Assembly (NCBI RefSeq): GCF_029227915.1
Contig: NC_079875.1
Span: forward strand, 9,667,001 to 9,731,000
Direction of reading: 5' to 3'
DNA from: Hydractinia symbiolongicarpus
Lineage: Eukaryota; Cnidaria; Hydrozoa; Anthoathecata; Hydractiniidae
Length of the DNA: 64,000 bases
Part shown: piece by piece, positions 62,833 to 64,000 of the stretch
How positions within the stretch are numbered: the first letter of the stretch is position 1
How the letters are laid out: every line of letters starts with the position of its first letter
Notes under the pieces: generated by a model
Database searches by the model: none
What the model was told of the DNA's origin: nothing
Seen by the model: the letters and a program-made list of their open reading frames with translations, nothing else
Position numbers and translations under genes: made by a program

Positions 62833-64000
62833 AAATAGCAAAATTGGTCCGCGAAAACATTTTGTGTGTGTATTTTACAGAACGAAATTCCCTTGTCAGT
62901 ACGAATTTAAACGTGGTTAATGGCATCCTGCAGTTAAGATAGTGAATAAAGATTCTAATAGAAACATATAAGCTCTATAAGATCCTCAAAACCCGTTTTG
63001 TGACATTTAGCGTCTTTGCCGTTATGACTAACTTTGCAGCATGGTTAGCGCAAGAGTTTGCTCACTAACAATGTATTAAAAATGGTTTTTTATAATAGGG
63101 GGAACCCGTGTGAACCTGTGTTCAAACAAGTTGCAGAGCAGATATTAAACCTAAAACCCCCTGATTCCTTGTTGTTGACTAAAGCGTGGAAAGTTAAACT
63201 TGTGAATGAAGCAGCTGACGATGCAGGGGGTGTGTTTGATGAAGTTGTTACTCATATCTGTATGGTAAGTTGTTTGTTTTTGTGAAAAAGTTTGTTTGTG
63301 GTAAGCGTTTGTGGTAAGCGACTAAAACTGTAAATGCTCTTTGTATAGCATTGAAATATCTTTTGGTCAGAAAGTTTTCTAAGAAATAAAAATTGTTCTC
63401 TGTTAATTGTGTTTTAGTTTTTATTTGCGTGATAAGTGAAGTGTCCAGGTCGATGTATTATAAGGCATTAAGTAATAGCAGAAAATGTTTTGCTGTAAGT
63501 GTACAAGTGGCTGTCCTTCCTTCGCATTTTCTTGCTGTCAATCATTATTTCTTACACACACTCTCATTTCCAGCGTTCTATCCAACTGTTATTCTGTGTC
63601 TTAATCTGTTTGCTTTTTACATATATTTTTACATATATGGATTTTGGTGAATGTTTTCGACTTACCATGCTTCCTCAACATACTCTTCTTCTAAGTTTTT
63701 CGCACATCTAAAAAGGATTTTATGTTCTATGTCTTATAACCAGCTTTTTCCACTTGAAGAAAATTTTCTTAAAGTAGAAAACAGCCTTACTATAGACTAA
63801 ATTGTGACCCACTTACAACGCCACGTGGGATACGTCAGTATAAAAACCTGTGGTGTAAAATTTTTAATTTTTTTTGCAGGAATTAGAAGAACGTAAAGAA
63901 GTTAAGCTTCTCATACCAACACCAAACAGTACAGTGGATGTCGGTTTTAACCGTGACCGATTTTTGCTAAATCCAGCAATGACGTCATATGAAGCATTAC
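20290..64000 (+). CDS. HERC1: HERC1: giant HECT E3 ubiquitin ligase (3' end beyond window)
   Basis: Large cytosolic/Golgi-associated E3 ligase. The HECT domain takes ubiquitin as a thioester before passing it to substrate, and the RCC1-like domains mediate GTPase, phosphoinositide and clathrin interactions (family knowledge). About 60 exons were traced by GT-AG sites and phase, giving roughly 12.0 kb of coding sequence and 4,000 residues up to the window edge. Approximate domain order by residue: RCC1-like 1 (335-720), helical linker, SPRY (1615-1800), UBA (2250-2340), Cys/His module (2415-2500), WD40 (2880-3325), RCC1-like 2 (3415-3865), HECT (from 3920). This order is diagnostic for HERC1 rather than HERC2. 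Up to the HECT start it is several hundred residues shorter than human HERC1. The ATG follows an acceptor by 22 nt. The gene ends off-window inside HECT. Exon coordinates are in the block entries below. Confidence 0.92.
22395..22547 (+). pseudogene. LINE ORF2 C-terminal fragment in HERC1 intron 2
   Basis: The + frame reads [19 protein letters not shown] and then ..[14 protein letters not shown]..., ending ASMEKGR and a stop (taa, 22545). This matches the conserved C-terminus of non-LTR retrotransposon reverse-transcriptase proteins (RPRKTW..V..DL......DR..WR..I). The copy is strongly 5'-truncated, as is usual for LINEs, and is followed by a short atgttgatgatt tail. It lies in sense orientation inside the intron 21985-22731. 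Confidence 0.7.
22732..30190 (+). CDS. HERC1: HERC1 exons 3-12: RCC1-like domain 1
   Basis: Exons: 22732-22911, 23514-23579, 25052-25214, 25545-25624, 25764-25860, 26120-26263, 27112-27155, 28101-28184, 29494-29638, 30019-30190. Their phases chain without conflict. They encode a seven-bladed RCC1-type propeller with the recurrent W-G/G-x-x-G-x-L-G-x-G signature: [89 protein letters not shown]. Several introns fall inside the WG..G motif, splitting blades at the same relative point. In HERC1 this domain is reported to bind ARF/Rab GTPases and stimulate nucleotide release (family knowledge); the exchange activity itself cannot be read from sequence. Confidence 0.9.
23684..24761. mobile_element. 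Inverted-repeat element with CAGCGCTTAAA ends (hAT-like?)
   Basis: The left end reads CAGCGCTTAAAATAAAT. The complement of the right end reads CAGCACTTAAAGTAATGG. Both ends carry several subterminal ggtca / tgacc words. The element occupies about 1.1 kb of the HERC1 intron 23580-25051 and has no transposase frame. The CAG.G start suits hAT-type elements, but matching 8-bp duplications are not visible (tgtgtatt left, atatcacc right). Confidence 0.5.
24763..24896. repeat. Short fold-back repeat with TATCACCCTTTTTT ends
   Basis: The arms tatcacccttttttga at 24763 and the complement tatcaccctttttta at 24896 match over 14-15 bp. A third copy of the word (tatcaccctttt) follows at 25000. The element abuts the right end of the CAGCGCTTAAA element. 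Confidence 0.5.
27601..27620. repeat. (GATA)n microsatellite
   Basis: Five perfect gata units, preceded by gcta, in the HERC1 intron 27156-28100. It resembles the SINE tail motif on the opposite strand, but no SINE body is adjacent. Confidence 0.7.
28247..28384 (-). mobile_element. Helitron-type 3' end (non-autonomous fragment)
   Basis: Read on the minus strand, the sequence forms a hairpin (GCCcGTGGA-TTTT-TCCACaGGC, at 28257-28278). It is followed six bases later by CTAG and then T, the hallmark of a Helitron 3' terminus inserted next to a T. An upstream (gtct)n / gacagacagac segment is shared with a second, more decayed copy at 38290-38354 on +. No Rep/helicase coding is present. Confidence 0.55.
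30580..39124 (+). CDS. HERC1: HERC1 exons 13-26: helical linker region
   Basis: Exons: 30580-30717, 30946-31243, 32109-32267, 32394-32519, 32977-33112, 33190-33390, 33912-34133, 34383-34562, 34857-34971, 35549-35879, 36279-36449, 37005-37258, 38031-38260, 39021-39124. Phases chain throughout. The sequence is rich in leucine and alternating hydrophobic residues (for example [58 protein letters not shown]). This suggests an all-helical, possibly ARM/HEAT-like scaffold. I recognise no named domain; the region corresponds in position to the long spacer between RCC1-like domain 1 and SPRY in HERC1. The start of exon 22 (35549) relies on acceptor gtttttag and phase 2. Confidence 0.82.
37445..37620. 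repeat. GCGAAA-rich dispersed repeat in HERC1 intron
   Basis: Contains tcgcgaaaataaatccc, atcgcaaaagtttatccc and gtgaaactttc words like those at 11.4-12.1 kb and 13.8-14.0 kb. It lies in the intron 37259-38030, away from splice sites. Confidence 0.4.
38290..38354 (+). mobile_element. Decayed Helitron-type 3' end, second copy
   Basis: Shares attataatgcc..atatgtctgtctg and the terminal ttccacagactaacgactgg with the complement of the 28.25-28.38 kb copy. The end reads CTGG (fits CTRR) followed by T. The hairpin is weaker. It sits 29 bp after the donor of HERC1 exon 25. Confidence 0.45.
39171..39198. repeat. Perfect 12-bp-arm hairpin
   Basis: Arms gcacaacctgtt and aacaggttgtgc surround a 4-base loop. 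Flanking aaaaag / cttttt extends the stem with a small bulge. It lies 46 bp after the donor of HERC1 exon 26, within the intron 39125-39611. Confidence 0.7.
39612..41468 (+). CDS. HERC1: HERC1 exons 27-29: SPRY domain and following linker
   Basis: Exons: 39612-39845, 40514-40837, 41265-41468, all phase 0. The SPRY (B30.2-type beta-sandwich) signatures run [19 protein letters not shown], then NAYYEWK joined to [18 protein letters not shown], then the core [20 protein letters not shown] and [18 protein letters not shown], ending [20 protein letters not shown] domains bind protein ligands; the ligand in HERC1 is not known from sequence. Exon 29 ([13 protein letters not shown]...) resumes a helical linker; its acceptor ttaag at 41264 has only a weak pyrimidine tract and was chosen by phase. 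Confidence 0.88.
41545..45363 (+). CDS. HERC1: HERC1 exons 30-36: linker, UBA domain, Cys/His module
   Basis: Exons: 41545-41741, 42000-42556, 43212-43605, 43833-44100, 44439-44672, 44752-45011, 45287-45363. Exons 30-31 hold [20 protein letters not shown] and a Lys/Glu-rich stretch. Exon 32 is polar and Gln/Arg-rich, probably disordered. Exon 33 encodes a UBA domain ([19 protein letters not shown], then [14 protein letters not shown]), followed by an Asp-rich tail ([15 protein letters not shown]). A UBA is known in HERC1 and binds ubiquitin. Exon 35 has ordered Cys/His residues ([40 protein letters not shown]) and looks zinc-binding; the block is conserved in HERC1 but I know no assigned function. 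Confidence 0.85.
45038..45158. repeat. Two adjacent perfect palindromes in HERC1 intron 35
   Basis: First palindrome, 45038-45070: arms aattcgtacaaat / atttgtacgaatt, 7-base loop. Second, 45126-45158: arms actgctactggtat / ataccagtagcagt, 5-base loop. A 28-bp block starting at 45051 (attgatgatttgtacg...) recurs at 46861-46888 in another HERC1 intron. Confidence 0.65.
46043..47820 (+). CDS. HERC1: HERC1 exons 37-40: pre-WD40 region
   Basis: Exons: about 46043-46673, 47042-47170, 47412-47597, 47717-about 47817. The body encodes a compact folded segment ([20 protein letters not shown], then [16 protein letters not shown]) followed by helices ([20 protein letters not shown]). The donor of exon 36 leaves phase 1. 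The strong-looking acceptor ending at 45990 (tatatatgttag) would need phase 2, whereas the weaker gtggag acceptor ending at 46042 fits phase 1, so the exon 37 start is provisional. Exon 40 ends in ERLLAA followed by gtagtaaat; its junction to the WD40 region does not keep frame with the obvious acceptor. Confidence 0.7.
47849..52788 (+). CDS. HERC1: HERC1 exons 41-50: WD40 repeats
   Basis: Exons: about 47849-47939, 48293-48404, 48649-48709, 49177-49359, 49693-49823, 50642-50716, 51071-51192, 51739-52021, 52193-52300, 52612-52788. They encode a series of WD40-like blades, for example [16 protein letters not shown] then [31 protein letters not shown] then [19 protein letters not shown] then [12 protein letters not shown], and [22 protein letters not shown]1 is the HERC member that carries WD40 repeats between its two RCC1-like domains, so this supports the identification. 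Phases chain from exon 42 on. Only the first exon border (47849) is unsettled. Confidence 0.85.
49892..50165. repeat. Minisatellite, about 76-bp period
   Basis: Words such as tccttgtagtttcttt, gaaacatgctct and gtagatgagtaaatg recur at about 75-77 bp spacing (ccttgtag at about 49946, 50022, 50099). There are roughly three and a half diverged copies in the HERC1 intron 49824-50641. Confidence 0.6.
52989..53194 (+). mobile_element. tRNA-derived SINE, shorter copy
   Basis: tRNA-like head ggcgccgtagattagtggtt with intact A-box-like and B-box (ggttcgattcc) sequences, a short body, and a (TCTA)n tail. Compared with the copy at 15267-15619 it has lost about 150 bp of the body, after ttaccata. It lies in the large HERC1 intron, 54 bp before the DNA transposon, in sense orientation to HERC1. 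Confidence 0.78.
53249..53303 (+). repeat. Left terminal inverted repeat of the transposon
   Basis: 55 bp, identical to the complement of 56898-56952. It includes cggctaattcgcaatgcatt and ends in ttgtattc, after which the two sides diverge. Confidence 0.9.
53513..55201 (+). CDS. Transposon-borne SWIM zinc-finger / YqaJ-type nuclease protein
   Basis: 562 residues from the ATG at 53513; the frame extends left to 53474 only through a non-ATG codon. A SWIM zinc finger lies at about residues 155-167 (CLC...GGCCKH, the CxCxnCxH pattern), a fold used for DNA or protein binding. The C-terminal part, about 355-530, matches the YqaJ/lambda-exonuclease nuclease fold: [13 protein letters not shown], then [12 protein letters not shown], then the catalytic-type GASPDG and LIEVKCPYS (Asp and Glu-x-Lys of the PD-(D/E)xK core), then [12 protein letters not shown]. 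The key residues all appear intact. The role is inferred to be DNA end processing, helping transposition. An AATAAA overlaps the stop (55201-55206). Such proteins also occur outside transposons, but the inverted repeats here enclose it with a transposase. Confidence 0.85.
   Translation: MEVINKDTDLDIILSSTDLGPSFSQSSCVVPRPVFKELTNAERDEEVEERTHEDISQWSTDLAAMPSITQEKIHQYLVLGNSCDSKPKGATKHKILGYQLFKESYVKKVRVKSNVMAEKLTFLVKCFVAASMKREKYSVYVHLCQRSGDILYAKCLCKAGAGGCCKHVAAVLFQLVEYKQLDLKIVPDDKTCTDLLQKWHVPGESANSAPIKFSAMAFEKADLTKDTNESRKRPLVTGNRKFCSTPLFAHEPSTEKVKKLATDLFEIGQGTSMAYLLQGNDYKPSSFYDTSIKEFNFEQTNSETVELRPTVNLFLQALDFEPEIAELSDEQKSFVNNFIHVNAEQVRDIEKSTCTQYKCDMWYTERKKRITSSNFGSIINRRKNIHPKSILQKCLNKNKNFTSEACKWGLENEVNALNWYQTEKNIEVEKCGFVINPKWPWLGASPDGATTLNGNARLIEVKCPYSKKDCSISDACKDKNFFLQISNGKPKLKERHNYFHQCQGVMAVTQVNEIDFIVYTKVDRHVETIVFQKEKWNRITLPELTHFYFTFMHSNITEQQCE
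55290..56861 (-). CDS. THAP-domain DDE transposase
   Basis: 523 residues from the ATG at 56859-56861 ([10 protein letters not shown]). The frame continues upstream to 56963, but that part reads through the terminal repeat and is not expected to be translated. A THAP zinc finger (C2CH) is at about 60-128: [10 protein letters not shown], then [20 protein letters not shown] and VPTI. A coiled coil is at about 167-200 and a helix-turn-helix at about 274-311 ([18 protein letters not shown]). The DDE_Tnp_4 catalytic core follows, with Asp353 in [11 protein letters not shown], Asp428 in [13 protein letters not shown] and Glu475 in [14 protein letters not shown]. All three acidic residues are present, so the enzyme looks competent. 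HARBI1-related PIF/Harbinger proteins share this core, but the THAP finger and the YqaJ partner point to the ISL2EU/IS4EU group. Confidence 0.88.
   Translation of the reverse strand: MAEQVHFILNSTQNQSDIQNSNQDNSFFQNLGSPASIGSNFSSSSSFLLQAKSKGGGITCCVPLCQNNSKKNPDLSFYVIPKDSELRKKWLFMISRKDFVPSTSHRVCSVHFTGGKKTYMNNVPTIVPKTIKPTASKPRKTLNSTNCKLQLFSPVRATTNDIAAELSVEEELKQELEKLRAEISCMRIHEKELDQTIEKQQATISDIAFSIDRFKHNEAHFKFYTGFESYKLFKAVLEYLQPAANKLIYWGSNTTTENTKNINSTKRGRSRSLSAEEEFFMILVRIRCGLLLEDMAVRFNMSTSHISRILITWTDFLHSQFRMLPIWASKETVQNRMPKCFQKSYPNTRVILDCTEVFVEMPTSYRTQSSTFSNYKHHNTAKGLVGIAPDGSVTFVSDLYGGRFSDKRITKDSGIYDLLEPGDSVMADRGFELEEDLPDGVTLNIPPFLDGKPQLSLLEENETRRIASVRVHVERAIERIKNYRILQTVFKLSMAAELNKIWVICCYLVNFLPQLVPDVNTND
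56898..56952 (-). repeat. Right terminal inverted repeat of the transposon
   Basis: Exact complement of 53249-53303. It lies 37 bp upstream of the transposase ATG, so it probably contains or adjoins the transposase promoter. Confidence 0.9.
57023..57084. repeat. Short tandem repeat, 22-bp period
   Basis: agccttattagg(t/g)gcgtgact at 57042-57062 and 57064-57084, with a partial relative at 57023-57036. It lies 70 bp outside the transposon and about 80 bp before HERC1 exon 51. Confidence 0.55.
57163..57423 (+). CDS. HERC1: HERC1 exon 51: spacer between WD40 and RCC1-like domain 2
   Basis: A phase-0 exon of 87 codons directly after the large transposon-bearing intron. It reads [18 protein letters not shown] through [15 protein letters not shown] to [11 protein letters not shown], a helical segment. 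Acceptor ttctatattatag and donor aag|GTATGT are both good. The exon continues the frame of exon 50 (..QYKFEQ), so the insertion has not broken the gene. Confidence 0.88.
57995..61474 (+). CDS. HERC1: HERC1 exons 52-57: RCC1-like domain 2
   Basis: Exons: 57995-58325, 58544-58725, 58835-58990, 59331-59556, 60272-60526, 61263-61474; phases chain. Blades carry the signatures [76 protein letters not shown] and [16 protein letters not shown], each with the strand that precedes it ([22 protein letters not shown]). In HERC1 the second RCC1-like domain is reported to bind clathrin heavy chain and ARF (family knowledge). The last exon leaves the propeller ([16 protein letters not shown]) and leads into the pre-HECT linker. 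Confidence 0.9.
59576..59985. repeat. Degenerate Tigger-like repeat with AACTCGAA words
   Basis: The intron 59557-60271 contains many words of the type cttcgaacctcc, aactcgaactt and actcgaa. These resemble the subterminal pattern of the 6.6-kb Tigger-like element. A CAGTGTACTACTTC segment near 59930 may be an internal end. Borders are unclear. Confidence 0.35.
61489..61825. repeat. Minisatellite, about 41-bp period
   Basis: Units begin gtgtccgccaatca and end aagtaatcataatcgtgtttt. Starts at 61489, 61529, 61570 and 61611 give a 40-41 bp period; later copies are more diverged, and there are about eight in all. The array begins 15 bp after the donor of HERC1 exon 57. Confidence 0.75.
62419..64000 (+). 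CDS. HERC1: HERC1 exons 58-60: HECT domain, N-lobe (partial)
   Basis: Exons: 62419-62579, 63099-63264, 63880 to beyond 64000. Exon 58 holds the pre-HECT linker ([19 protein letters not shown]). Exon 59 carries the HECT N-lobe start, [20 protein letters not shown], the V..GE.G.D.GG..RE/DE signature with the Asp-Asp-Ala-Gly form seen in HERC1. Exon 60 continues [17 protein letters not shown] through RFLLNPA and is cut by the window end. The catalytic Cys of the C-lobe lies off-window. The exon 59 acceptor (tataatag) is followed by ggggaac; the phase gives K-G-N-P-C. Confidence 0.88.
62796..62831. repeat. Poly(T) run, about 36 nt
   Basis: An uninterrupted T tract in the HERC1 intron 62580-63098. 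It could be a simple homopolymer, or the complement of an old poly(A) tail, but no retroelement body is recognisable beside it. Confidence 0.7.

Noticed and set aside
62696-62926. Minus-strand open frame rich in lysine
   Set aside because: It reads through the poly(T) run as poly-lysine; not a gene.

Overview
The window is AT-rich metazoan nuclear DNA. Genes have short exons, GT-AG introns of a few hundred bases, and many small DNA-transposon relics. Gene content (TRIM-like B-box protein, ankyrin protein, CDCA7-type zinc finger, ACTR10, HERC1) and the mobile elements suggest an early-branching animal. A cnidarian, probably a hydrozoan, is my best guess; this is inferred from overall character and is not proven.

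Layout. At 0.8-2.4 kb is a TRIM-like RING/B-box/coiled-coil gene on + whose RING is incomplete at its 5' end. At 5.15-5.64 kb is the last exon of an ankyrin-repeat gene (+). From 5.6 to 10.2 kb there is no convincing gene, but there are two non-autonomous inverted-repeat elements. At 10.24-11.1 kb is an intronless CDCA7-family gene (+). From 11.1 to 17.7 kb the DNA is repeat-rich: a Tigger-like element, a fold-back element, a full-length tRNA-derived SINE and a dispersed GCGAAA-rich repeat. At 17.74-19.04 kb is an intronless ACTR10 (Arp11) gene (+).

From 20.27 kb to the right edge runs one giant gene on +, HERC1, a HECT E3 ubiquitin ligase. I could trace about 60 exons by splice sites, phase and protein similarity. 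They encode roughly 4,000 residues in this order: N-terminal region, RCC1-like domain 1, long helical linker, SPRY, acidic/basic linker, UBA, Cys/His-rich module, WD40 repeats, RCC1-like domain 2, start of HECT. The HECT domain is cut by the window end. Two junctions (before 46.04 kb and near 47.82 kb) do not resolve cleanly.

The largest HERC1 intron (52,789-57,162) carries a SINE and, 54 bp after it, an apparently intact DNA transposon of about 3.7 kb with perfect 55-bp terminal inverted repeats. Its two convergent ORFs are both open: a THAP-domain DDE transposase (-) and a SWIM zinc-finger/YqaJ-type nuclease (+). This is the most interesting system in the window. It resembles the ISL2EU/IS4EU-type elements, in which a transposase travels with a YqaJ-family nuclease. 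Other HERC1 introns hold a LINE ORF2 tail, Helitron-type 3' ends, a hAT-like inverted-repeat element, fold-back repeats and two minisatellites.

CDCA7, ACTR10 and HERC1 each have a splice acceptor only 15-34 nt upstream of the ATG. This suggests either 5'-UTR introns or spliced-leader trans-splicing.
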